64,000 nt of DNA from Phycisphaerales bacterium (GTDB lineage Bacteria > Planctomycetota > Phycisphaerae > Phycisphaerales > SM1A02). Location of the stretch: contig JASMLR010000002.1 of the NCBI GenBank assembly GCA_030748575.1, positions 151,939 through 215,938 on the forward strand, read 5' to 3'. Position 1 is the first letter of the stretch. The number at the start of each line of letters is the position of its first letter. The position numbers and the translations under genes are program-made. Below the pieces are notes generated by a model. That model was not told where the DNA came from, ran no database searches, and was given only the letters and a program-made list of their open reading frames with translations. Shown in pieces: positions 34,078 through 45,500 of this stretch.

Positions 34078-36384
34078 CTAGAGCAGTGAAATCGGGTCGA
34101 TGTCCACGCTCACGGTCGGCGCGGCCAGCAGGCCCTCGCCGAGGGCCGCGTGTACCCACCGCTGCAGTGATCCGGCGTTTGGCGAGGTCAGCAGAACCTC
34201 GCGGCGATGGCGAGCTCGGATACGCGGGATGGGGCATGGCATGGGCCCCATGATCTCGTCGCCGGGACCGGCGAGGACGCCGATCGCGTCGGCAAGACGG
34301 GCGGCATCGGCGTCGCACCGGGTGAGTTGCTCATCGGCAATCAGGACGCGGGCCATGCGGGTGGCCGGCGGCAGGCCGGCTTCGTGCCGCTGCGCGAGCT
34401 CCGATTCGAGAAATCGCTCCGCCTGGCCGGCGGCTGCCAGCACGATGGACGGCGCGTCCGGGTCTCTGGTCTGGACGATGGCGTCACCGGCGGTCTCGCT
34501 GCGACCGCATCGCCCCGTGACCTGACTGATGAGTTGGAACGTCCGCTCGGACGCGCGAAAGTCGGGCATGTGCATGGAGGTGTCTGCGTCGATGACGCCA
34601 ACGAGTCGCACACCGGGCACGTCGAGCCCCTTGGCAATCATCTGCGTGCCGAGCAGGACCCGAACCTCGCCCGACTGAAACCTGGAGAGCACCCGCTGAA
34701 AGCGATCGATGTGCTGCATCGAGTCAGAGTCCATGCGGATCAGCGAGTGGCCTTCCTCAAGGTCAGGCCGCATGGCCAGCACGTCTTCCTCCACCCGCTG
34801 AGTGCCCGCGCCCTGCCTGAGCACCCGGCCGCCGCACTCCGGGCACGTCCTTGGTTGCCGCACCTCTCTGTGACAGTGGTGACAGCGAAGGAACCCGGGA
34901 GCGGCGCGTTCCGAGCCGCGGTGGAACACCATGGTGACGTCACAATGATCGCACTGAAGCGACCAGCCGCAGCGACGGTCGGCGCACGCCAGGAGCGTCG
35001 CCCAGCCGCGGCGGTTGAGAAGCAGCAGGGCCTGGTGCCCCTCGTCGAGCGTTCGGTGGAGGGCTGCTCGAAGCGTCGGGCCGATGGAGCCGCACCCGGG
35101 GTCGGCCTTGATTTCCTTGCGGATGTCAACAACGCGCGTGCGAGGGACGGTCAGCCCGGGGGCGCGGCGGGCGAGGCGGTGAACCGACCAGTCCGGTCGG
35201 GCCTGCGCGTTGTGCCAGGTTTCCAGCGACGGCGTCGCGCTGCAGAGCAGGATGGGGCAGTCGGCGGTGGCGGCGCGGCGAATGGCGACGTCGCGTCCGT
35301 GGTAGCGGGGGGCCGCGTCCTGTTTGAACGAAGCGTCGTGTTCTTCATCGACTACGATCAGGCCGAGTTTGCCGGGTGGGATGGGCGCAAAGACGCCGCT
35401 CCGGGCGCCGAGGACGATGCGGGCGTCGCCCCGCCGCGCCGCCTGCCAGTGGGCGTGCCGCGCGGCGGCGGGAAGTGCCGAGTGCATGATGGCGAGTTGC
35501 TCGGACGGGAACCTCGCCGCCAGCCGACTTGCCGTCTGAGGCGTGAGCGCGATCTCCGGCACCAGCACCAGCACGCTCCCCGCTGCAGCGAGGACCTGTT
35601 CAATGAGGCGCAGGTAGACCTCCGTCTTGCCTGATCCGGTGACGCCCCGAAGCACGTGCGCATGGAACCCGCGTCCCAGCGAATCGGCAATCGCGTTGAT
35701 GACGGCGTGCTGGTCCTCCGTCGGCGTCGGCGCCGCCGCCACGTCCAGGTGATGCGGCTGCCAGGCCGTGGCGATGTCCGTTCGCTTGGTCTCGGTGAGC
35801 AGGCCGTGGCGGACGAGCGCGTCAATCGGACCATAGGTTGCAACGCCGGCGAGATCGCGGAGCGTTTTGCGTTCGATGGGCAGCGCGTTGGGCGCAAGCC
35901 GGCCGATGACATCCAGAATGGTTCGCTGAGCCGGGCCGAGGCGGGCGGGCGGCTCAGCGGCGGCGACCGGCTCCAGCATGCGGCGCACGACGCCGCCGGT
36001 ACCCCGTTTGACCGGAGCGGGCACCAGGCCGGAGAGCGTCGGGCCGAGGGGCGCGAGGTAGTAGCGGGCCATCCAACGGCCCAGCGCCACCAGATCCTGC
36101 GGTATGGGCGGCGTCTCGCCGCGAGCCAGCACGTGTTTGATCGCTGCGGTGTCCCGCGGCCGCTCGCACTCGGCCACCACCCAGCCGCCTGTTCGGGCAT
36201 TGCCCCGCCCGAGTGGGACGACGACCGGGTCGCCCGGCTGCAGCTCGCCCAGGTCCGGGCCGGCTGCATAGGTCAGCCCATCCCCGCCCACGTCGATGGG
36301 GCGGTCCACGGCGACGCGAATCCAGGACGAAACGGGTTCGGGGAACAGCTCGTGCACGCCAGCATTGTCTACACTCCCGGACAT
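34078..36384 (-). CDS. priA: Primosomal protein N' (PriA helicase)
   Basis: The 768-residue protein has a DNA 3'-end-binding N-terminal domain (SWIRVAVDRPID). The helicase core has GVTGSGKTEVYLRL (Walker A), VVDEEHDASFK (DEEH box), LLCSATPSLETW and GTQMIAKGLDVPGV. Between the helicase lobes is the zinc region with paired cysteines (CDHC, CHHC, CPEC). PriA restarts collapsed replication forks. The proposed ATG 36384 overlaps the divergent carA ATG base for base, so one start may be misplaced; GTG 36357 is an alternative here. Confidence 0.93.
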   Translation of the reverse strand: MSGSVDNAGVHELFPEPVSSWIRVAVDRPIDVGGDGLTYAAGPDLGELQPGDPVVVPLGRGNARTGGWVVAECERPRDTAAIKHVLARGETPPIPQDLVALGRWMARYYLAPLGPTLSGLVPAPVKRGTGGVVRRMLEPVAAAEPPARLGPAQRTILDVIGRLAPNALPIERKTLRDLAGVATYGPIDALVRHGLLTETKRTDIATAWQPHHLDVAAAPTPTEDQHAVINAIADSLGRGFHAHVLRGVTGSGKTEVYLRLIEQVLAAAGSVLVLVPEIALTPQTASRLAARFPSEQLAIMHSALPAAARHAHWQAARRGDARIVLGARSGVFAPIPPGKLGLIVVDEEHDASFKQDAAPRYHGRDVAIRRAATADCPILLCSATPSLETWHNAQARPDWSVHRLARRAPGLTVPRTRVVDIRKEIKADPGCGSIGPTLRAALHRTLDEGHQALLLLNRRGWATLLACADRRCGWSLQCDHCDVTMVFHRGSERAAPGFLRCHHCHREVRQPRTCPECGGRVLRQGAGTQRVEEDVLAMRPDLEEGHSLIRMDSDSMQHIDRFQRVLSRFQSGEVRVLLGTQMIAKGLDVPGVRLVGVIDADTSMHMPDFRASERTFQLISQVTGRCGRSETAGDAIVQTRDPDAPSIVLAAAGQAERFLESELAQRHEAGLPPATRMARVLIADEQLTRCDADAARLADAIGVLAGPGDEIMGPMPCPIPRIRARHRREVLLTSPNAGSLQRWVHAALGEGLLAAPTVSVDIDPISLL

Positions 36385-37558
36385 GTCGGTCGAGGCCACT
36401 CCTGCAGTTCTCGTTCTGGAGGATGGGACGGCGTTTGAAGGAACTTCCTTCGGCGGTCCCGGCTCCGGCGTGGGCGAGGTCGTGTTCTGCACCGCGATGA
36501 CGGGCTACCAGGAGGCACTGACCGACCCCAGCTATCGGGGCCAGATTCTGGTGCTGACGGCCTCCCACATCGGAAACTACGGTGTGTGCGATCAGGACGT
36601 CGAATCGGCACAGCCTCAGGTGGCCGGGTTCGTTGTTCGAGAGGCGGCGACACTTCGGTCGAACTGCCGGGCCGAGCAGGACCTCTCCGCGTGGCTCGCT
36701 TCGCACAATATTCCGGCCGTGACCGGCATCGACACCAGAGCGCTGGTCAGGCGGTTGCGAGGGGCGGGCGTGATGCGGGGCATCGTGGCCGTTGGGGGGC
36801 AGCAGACGGTGCCCGAACTGCTGGAACTGGTCAAGCAGAGCCCCCAGATGCGTGGCCAGGATCTGGCGACGCCGGCCGGGGCCCCTGCGCCGGCATCCTG
36901 GCACGAGGGTCTTGACGCCTGGTGGCCGGCGGCGGAGAGCCGCCCGGAGGCGGAGGGGCGTCCCTACCGCGTCGTGGCCATCGACTGCGGGGCCAAGCAG
37001 ACGATCTACCGGCACCTGTGGGAGGCGGGGTGCGAGGTGCTCCCGGTGCCGGCGGGGACGTCGGCGTCGGCCGTGCTGGAACTCAACCCCGAAGGCGTCT
37101 TCATCTCCAACGGGCCGGGGGATCCGGCGGCCGTGACCTCCGTCATTGAGACGCTCAAAACGCTCGTGGGCAGCGTCCCGATGTTTGGTATTTGTTTGGG
37201 TCATCAGGTGCTGTCTCTGGCCCTGGGGGCCACGACCTGGAAGTTGCCCTTCGGCCATCGCGGCGTGAACCAGCCCGTTCGGGACCTGGAAACCGGGCGG
37301 ATCTTCATCACCAGCCAGAACCACGGATTCTGCGTCGATGCCGAGGCTCTGGCTCGGGCGGGATGCGTGGTGACCCACGAGCACCTCAACGACGGCACGG
37401 TGGCCGGGTTCAGGCACCGGGACCTGCCGATTCGGGGCGTGCAGTTCCACCCGGAAGCATCGCCCGGCCCGCACGAGGCGTCGGCCCTGTTCGCCCGGTT
37501 TGTGGACGATATGGTGGCCGTTCGGGCCGCTCAAGCGGTTGCAGGCGAAGCCTCCTAG
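36383..37558 (+). CDS. carA: Carbamoyl-phosphate synthase small subunit
   Basis: The 391-residue protein has the CarA N-terminal domain (AVLVLEDGTAFEGTSFG; TAMTGYQEALTDPSYRGQI) and a class I glutamine amidotransferase domain with the nucleophile Cys in MFGICLGHQVLS, plus FHPEASPGPHE carrying the catalytic His and Glu. It supplies ammonia to CarB for carbamoyl phosphate, used in arginine and pyrimidine synthesis. No carB is in the window. No ribosome site precedes ATG 36383, which raises the possibility of leaderless translation. Confidence 0.95.
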   Translation: MSVEATPAVLVLEDGTAFEGTSFGGPGSGVGEVVFCTAMTGYQEALTDPSYRGQILVLTASHIGNYGVCDQDVESAQPQVAGFVVREAATLRSNCRAEQDLSAWLASHNIPAVTGIDTRALVRRLRGAGVMRGIVAVGGQQTVPELLELVKQSPQMRGQDLATPAGAPAPASWHEGLDAWWPAAESRPEAEGRPYRVVAIDCGAKQTIYRHLWEAGCEVLPVPAGTSASAVLELNPEGVFISNGPGDPAAVTSVIETLKTLVGSVPMFGICLGHQVLSLALGATTWKLPFGHRGVNQPVRDLETGRIFITSQNHGFCVDAEALARAGCVVTHEHLNDGTVAGFRHRDLPIRGVQFHPEASPGPHEASALFARFVDDMVAVRAAQAVAGEAS

Positions 37559-37578
37559 AACTACCGTACGCCCCTCAA

Positions 37579-37648
37579 CACGGCCTTGTGAAATGGATTC
37601 AGAAGGCCGTGCGTGGTGATCGTTGGGTGAATCGGGCCGGAGGCCCGA
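37579..37648 (+). promoter_or_regulatory. Two hairpins in the carA-secretin gap
   Basis: CACGGCCTT (37579-37587) pairs with AAGGCCGTG (37603-37611), nine pairs with a 15-base loop. TCGGGCC (37632-37638) pairs with GGCCCGA (37642-37648), seven pairs with a three-base loop. They may end the carA transcript or lie in the leader of the secretin mRNA. Neither is followed by a U-run. Confidence 0.5.
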
Positions 37649-37682
37649 GCCGCTGTGGGGATCGCCGCGAGGGATAGCGAGT

Positions 37683-37686
37683 GGAG
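37683..37686 (+). promoter_or_regulatory. Shine-Dalgarno site of the secretin gene
   Basis: GGAG lies six bases before ATG 37693. It favours that start over GTG 37681 and ATG 37687. Confidence 0.55.
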
Positions 37687-37692
37687 ATGACC

Positions 37693-40605
<2,913 letters not shown>

Positions 40606-40694
40606 GCAGATCAACGCCGCGGTCAACGCGGCGATGATCCGATTGGTGTCAGGTTCGCCCGGGGTGGCGCCAACCGGATGTCGAGGAGCGTGTC

Positions 40695-41063
40695 ATGTCG
40701 CAAGAGTTCAAGCACGTCCGTGTCCGGCACGATGGCGGTGTGGTCGAGGCTCGCCTGCTGGACCGACACATCCTCGATGAGTTGGTCATTCGGGAGATCG
40801 GTGAGGAGGTCGACCGTGTCGTGGCCGATGCGCCCTCGCCCAGCATGATTCTCGACTTTGCCGATGTGGAGCATCTGTCTTCGTCGGCGCTCGGCATGCT
40901 GATCACACTCAACAGCCGACTCCAGGACCGGGAAGGTGGTTTGTGCATGATCAACGTGTGCGACTCCATCTGCGAGGTCTTTCGGATTACCCGGCTCGAC
41001 AAGGTGCTCTCGATGGCGGAGGACTACGCATCTGCCAGAGCGGAATTGCTTGGCGACGCGTGA
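40695..41063 (+). CDS. STAS-domain anti-sigma factor antagonist
   Basis: The 122-residue protein is a single STAS domain like RsbV and SpoIIAA. The phosphorylation site lies in the run VEHLSSSALGMLITL, where one Ser after HL is the kinase target in the family. In such systems the unphosphorylated antagonist binds the kinase and frees a sigma factor or other effector. GAGGAG (40683-40688) lies six bases before ATG 40695. It follows the secretin and precedes a matching kinase gene, so the pair probably forms one switch. Confidence 0.88.
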   Translation: MSQEFKHVRVRHDGGVVEARLLDRHILDELVIREIGEEVDRVVADAPSPSMILDFADVEHLSSSALGMLITLNSRLQDREGGLCMINVCDSICEVFRITRLDKVLSMAEDYASARAELLGDA

Positions 41064-41152
41064 TGTGTCGTGGAGCAGTGCAGTTCCAGCGGGGGGGGTG
41101 GACCGTCGCTGGCGAGCCGTGCGAACGCTGTGCGGCCGGAGGTGTGTGAGCC

Positions 41153-41584
41153 ATGGCCGTTCCGGAGAGTTGGAGCCGCAACTGGCGAACCTGCGGCACC
41201 CGCGCCGAATGCAGCGAGGTGATGGAGACGGTTCAGGCGGCCTTGCAGGAAGCGGGGCTCGGCGAAACCGCAGCCTTTGCCGTTCGCTTGTCGCTTGAGG
41301 AGGCGTTGGCCAACGCCGTGCGGCATGGCCATGCCGGGGATGCGGAGCGGCCCATCGACGTGTCGGCGGAGATCACGGGCGGGGTCGTCAGGCTTGAGGT
41401 CGCCGATGAGGGGCCGGGCTTTGACCCCACCGCGGTGCCTGACCCGACGGCGGAGGAGAATCTGACCATCGCGTCCGGCCGGGGGCTCAGTCTGATTCGA
41501 GCTTTCATGACGGACGTCGAGGTGGTGCCGCCCGGAAACCGAATCATCATGACGTATCGCGTCGAGACCTCCGGCGGGGAGTGA
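41153..41584 (+). CDS. RsbW-like anti-sigma factor / serine kinase
   Basis: The 143-residue protein is a small GHKL ATPase. The N-box is SLEEALANAVRHG (Glu and Asn for Mg-ATP), the G1 box is VADEGPGFDP, and the G2 box is GRGLSLIRAFM. This is the HATPase_c_2 form found in anti-sigma kinases that phosphorylate STAS proteins. GGAGGTG lies about ten bases before ATG 41153. The 89-base gap to the STAS gene is unusually long for a pair that is often overlapping. The effector it binds is not visible. Confidence 0.87.
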   Translation: MAVPESWSRNWRTCGTRAECSEVMETVQAALQEAGLGETAAFAVRLSLEEALANAVRHGHAGDAERPIDVSAEITGGVVRLEVADEGPGFDPTAVPDPTAEENLTIASGRGLSLIRAFMTDVEVVPPGNRIIMTYRVETSGGE

Positions 41585-41725
41585 CCTCAGACTGCGCTCG
41601 CTCCCTCCTCGATTGGCGGCACGCGGGGGAGAGAGGCCAGCCCAGTGAGCGGCGAGCCGCAAGCTCGTGGCCCGTCGGCGAGACGGTTCCGCTGCCTGCG
41701 CGGGATTGCCCACCGGCGTGCTTCC
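41585..41725. other. Non-coding start of the 1 kb repeat region
   Basis: Nothing recognisable lies between the kinase stop and the first tandem array. Open frames exist on both strands only because stop codons are rare at this GC content. Confidence 0.5.
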
Positions 41726-41834
41726 ACACACGGTTTCCCGCACGCGGTTTCCCAGACGGGCTTCCCCACACGCGCTCTCCCACACGCGCTCTCCCACACG
41801 CGCTCTCCCACGCGCGTCGTCCCGCGAGCGTTCC
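41726..41834. repeat. 14-base tandem array, about eight units
   Basis: Units of CACACGCGCTCTCC are exact at 41781-41794 and 41795-41808. A first copy with one extra C is at 41766-41780. Diverged copies lie on both sides (for example CGCACGCGGTTTCC, CACGCGCGTCGTCC, CGCGAGCGTTCC). Because 14 is not a multiple of three, the array shifts frame at every unit, so it does not encode a protein repeat. Confidence 0.85.
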
Positions 41835-42020
41835 GCCTCGGGGTCTCCCGACTGCGGAGGCATCGGACGCGCAGCCGCGGACCGCTGCACGAGGCTGCGC
41901 AGGCGGGGCCCCGACGTGGGTCGGCCATGCAGGTGGACGCGGCACCTGGCGTCGCTGCAGTCAGGCGTCCCGGGGCTGGGGCTTCAACACCCATGTGATC
42001 TCGGCTCGCTGCCGCCGGCC

Positions 42021-42517
42021 AGGTGAGCCTGACTTCAGGTGAGCCTGGCTTCAGGTGGCTGGCCTCGACGCCCAGGCGCCGGCACGCAGCATTCAAGAGG
42101 CCGGCTTCAGCAAGCACACGCCACCAGGCCGAATTCAACAGGCAGGCCTCGACAGGCAGGCTTCAAGAGGCAGGCTTCAACCAGCAGACCTCAGCCACCA
42201 GACGTCTCCAGGCAGCCGTCTACCAGAAGACGTCAACCATCGGAACTCAACAAGGAGCCTTCCCCGGCAGTCCTCAACCGGCAGTCCTCAACCGGCAGGC
42301 TCGCACAAGCGGACGTCAACGACCAGGCTGCCACTGACAGGTCTCCATCAGCAGACTTCAACGAGCAGACTTCAACGAGCACGCGCCACCAGCCAGCCTG
42401 CCCACAGTCAGGCTCGCACGGTCCGGTCTGCACTGGCTGGCTTCGCCCGGCAGACGTCGGCGAGGAGGGGTTTACACGCAGACGTCACCAAGCAGACATC
42501 AACCCGACCGCCATCAG
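42021..42517. repeat. Degenerate 13-15-base tandem array
   Basis: The stretch is made of loosely conserved units of the form CRGCAGRCTTCAAC. Clear examples are CGGCAGTCCTCAAC twice in tandem (42265-42292), AGCAGACTTCAACG twice (42351-42378) and CAGGCAGGCTTCAA (42154 area). About 25 units can be traced, with several interruptions. All three plus-strand frames are open, but none has a family signature. It ends four bases before a strong hairpin. Confidence 0.7.
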
Positions 42518-42520
42518 GAA

Positions 42521-42550
42521 GCAAGCCCCGCACAGGCGTGCGGGGCTTGC
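42521..42550 (-). terminator. Strong hairpin downstream of the giant gene
   Basis: GCAAGCCCCGCA (42521-42532) and TGCGGGGCTTGC (42539-42550) pair perfectly, plus one more C-G pair in the loop. The hairpin starts 28 bases after the minus-strand stop at 42578. It is a good terminator candidate although only a short TT follows. Confidence 0.7.
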
Positions 42551-42577
42551 CGGGTGAGCACAAGGATGGAGCCGAGG

Positions 42578-45500
42578 TCACCCCGGAGGCCGCGGGCTGA
42601 TCAGGTCCGAAATCGTGAGGTAGTCCATGTACCACTGGTAGGGCACCGGCTCGTTCGCTCTGGTCACCGTTCGGATGTACATCCGGTTCGTGCCAGGCTC
42701 GAGGTACTGCTCGATTCCGGGGGGCGCCCCGCCGAATGGAAGCGCGTTGTACTCGGTTGGGGGATCACCTGCCGGCGTCGTCTCGGGGACGAATGAAATC
42801 CACCTGGTCGCTCGGAAACTGTAGACCCACACGGCGTACTGCCCGCCGACATCGGGGCCTGATCTGGTCGTATCAATGCCAAAGTCGGCACCGCCGATCA
42901 CGTCTTCGCCGATTTCGCAGGTGAACTGAACATCGACCACATCTGCTCCGTCCGGATAGTAGATGGGGCCGGGCACGTAGACGCCAGTCGGGATGGTCAC
43001 GCTGCCGAACCCGACCTGCCAACTCCTGAACTGCGCCCACTCGTCGTCGCCTTCAAGTTCGACGCTGAAGCGGGTGCCATCCAGCAGGTCGCCGGTGATC
43101 ATGTCCATTCGGATGATCCGGAACGGCAGTTCGTCTCCGAAGTCGTCGTCCTCCGGCACGTTGGACACCAGATCGTCGAAGAGCCTGCCGAGCTGTGGCA
43201 TGCGACCGACGAATCGGTTCTCAGGTTCGGCCTGGTCGAGATCCCAGTCAAACCGTCCCAACGCGCCCGCCGGATTCGCCACGCCGGTGGCAATACCGCC
43301 GGCATTGCCGAAGATGGCCGTGGAGTACAGGCGGTCGATGAGTACGGAGGGGAGGAGGCGCTCGCCGTACCACTGGCGGCAGAAACTCTGGGCCGAAGCC
43401 GCGGCGGCCGCAACCTGAGCGGTCGCGGCGATCGACCCGTCGAGCTGGGCCCCGAAGTCGTTCGTGTACGACCGGGTCCGGCCCGCTTCGGTCAACGTGT
43501 AGGTGCCGTTGGTGGCCACGGTGGCGGCGCCATCGATGGTCAGCAGCGACAGGTTCGCGTTGCCGCCCGTAGTCGTCACACCGCCGCCCCAGGCGCACAG
43601 GGACGCGGTCAGTGGACTGGGTGTACCGGGCGTGACCGTGTCGATCTCGGCGTAGTTGGAGGACCACCATCGCGCGTAGTTGTCTTCGCTGGATGGCGTC
43701 GCTGCCGCAATGACCGAGACATTGTCGGCACCGGTGAAGTCATCGACGCCCGGCATGGCCACGCCCGCGTCGCCTGCAGGGACGAACACATGGATGCCGC
43801 TGGCCGCAGCCAGCTCAATCAGCGGAAGCACTTCCGGATCGCTGAGCAGGAAGTCATCACCCCCGCTGGACCGGAAGGCAAGCACCAGCACGTCGCCGAC
43901 ATCGAGGACGGACATGGCATGGAAGAAGGCGTCCTCCATACGCTCTGCCGGCGAGGACGATCCGGAGGGAAGCGTCCGTGTCGGGAAGAACATGGTGGTT
44001 GCCGCGTGCGCCATACCGGTCACACCGAAATCGTTGGCCGTGGCGGCGATCACGCCGAGGACGGCCGTGCAGCGGGCGGTGGCCTCAGGATCGGAGAAGT
44101 CGAGCGTGATGTCGGGCAGGCCGATCGCCTGGCCTTCGAGAATCACATTCTCCAGATCCTCGTGCACGCCTCCGGGATTGAAGGGCGTGCCGGCCTGCAA
44201 CCATGCGGCCTCGCCAAGCACTGCAATGTTGACACCTTCGCCGTAGGCGTTCAGCGCAACACCGCTTGAGTCCGCCAATGCGTTGACGCGAGCCGTCCAG
44301 GTGTCCGGAGGATCCGTTCCGTACTCGGCGGGACCGAGCGGGTCCACCTCTGGCCACATGGCCATGCCGTCGGCCGCGTACCAAGGGGAGGGGCACATGC
44401 CGTAGATGTTCTGATGCGGGGTGCCGCATGTGTCGGTTCCGGCAGCGGTCGGGTTCGACCAGGAGAGCGGGGCCCAGATGAGCTGGCTCAGGGGGTTGGG
44501 GAGGCCTTCATCGGTCAGGCCGTCGCTGACCCGAGAACCGTCCGGGCCCTGAATCCACTCGGCGTAGTCATCCGAGAGGCTGCCGTACTCCTGCCGGAAT
44601 CCCTTGACGCCTGCATTGAGTTGCAGTGGGAAGAAGTCCGGAGTCTCGGTGCCGGCGTTGACGGAGGGGTAGCAGATGGTGCGGGCGGTCATGGCCATGT
44701 ACGGCGTCCACTGCCCGGTGAGCGGGGGCGTCGGGGCTCCCACGGGGACGCCCATATGCCCGAAGTCCACCCATTCCGCGTCGCTGTAGAGGTCGCCATC
44801 GCTGGCGGCGTCCTTCTCCTGAAGCAGGGTGGCGATGACACGCATGCAGCAGTCGTAGTCCTGACAGCCAACGAGCAGGCTCTCGTCCTCGGCGACTTCG
44901 GACCAGGCACTCTTGCCCGACTGCGATCCGGGAACATTGCACTGGCCGGCCGATGAGAGAATGCCCTGGCATCGCGGCGCGAACTGATACAGCCGTCCGG
45001 CCTGCATTCGAACCTGAGCGTAGTCGTCATAGCCGGCATCGGTTGGCGGCACGGGGAGGCCCGGCTTCAACGCGTTCTCGATGCTGGTGTCGGCCACGCT
45101 ACAGGGCGGCAGACCGGCCGCGGTTGGGTCGATCCAGTTCGGCAGCGTCGCCTCCAGCATCGGGTCGAGCCGGATGTTGCGTGGGTCGGCGTTGTACTGG
45201 CCCAGGGCGTAGAGGACCTCCGGGGTCGCTGCACCCTCCGGCCACACGTACTCGGGCTGGAAGGACTCCCAGTCCGGATACTCAGGTGAGAGGAAGGGCG
45301 TGATGCCGCGGCAGGTGTAGTCGGCGAAGTCGAGTCCTGCGGTGCCGCGGTCCTGCAGATACAGGTCCAGCGCGACCTGAGCGCACTCTTCGTCCCAGAC
45401 GTCCCCGCCGCCCTGTACCGGACAGCAGCCGGGGACGATGGCCTCGACGGCCTCGCAGCAGGATGTTTCATCACAGTAGTTGCCGATGTAACACTCCTGC

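Noticed and set aside
41726-42517. Possible CRISPR array
   Set aside because: Units are 13-15 bases and contiguous, without unique spacers, and no cas gene is near.
42023-42600. Three overlapping open frames on the plus strand
   Set aside because: All three phases are open because the tandem array lacks stop codons. None has a start with a ribosome site or family motifs.
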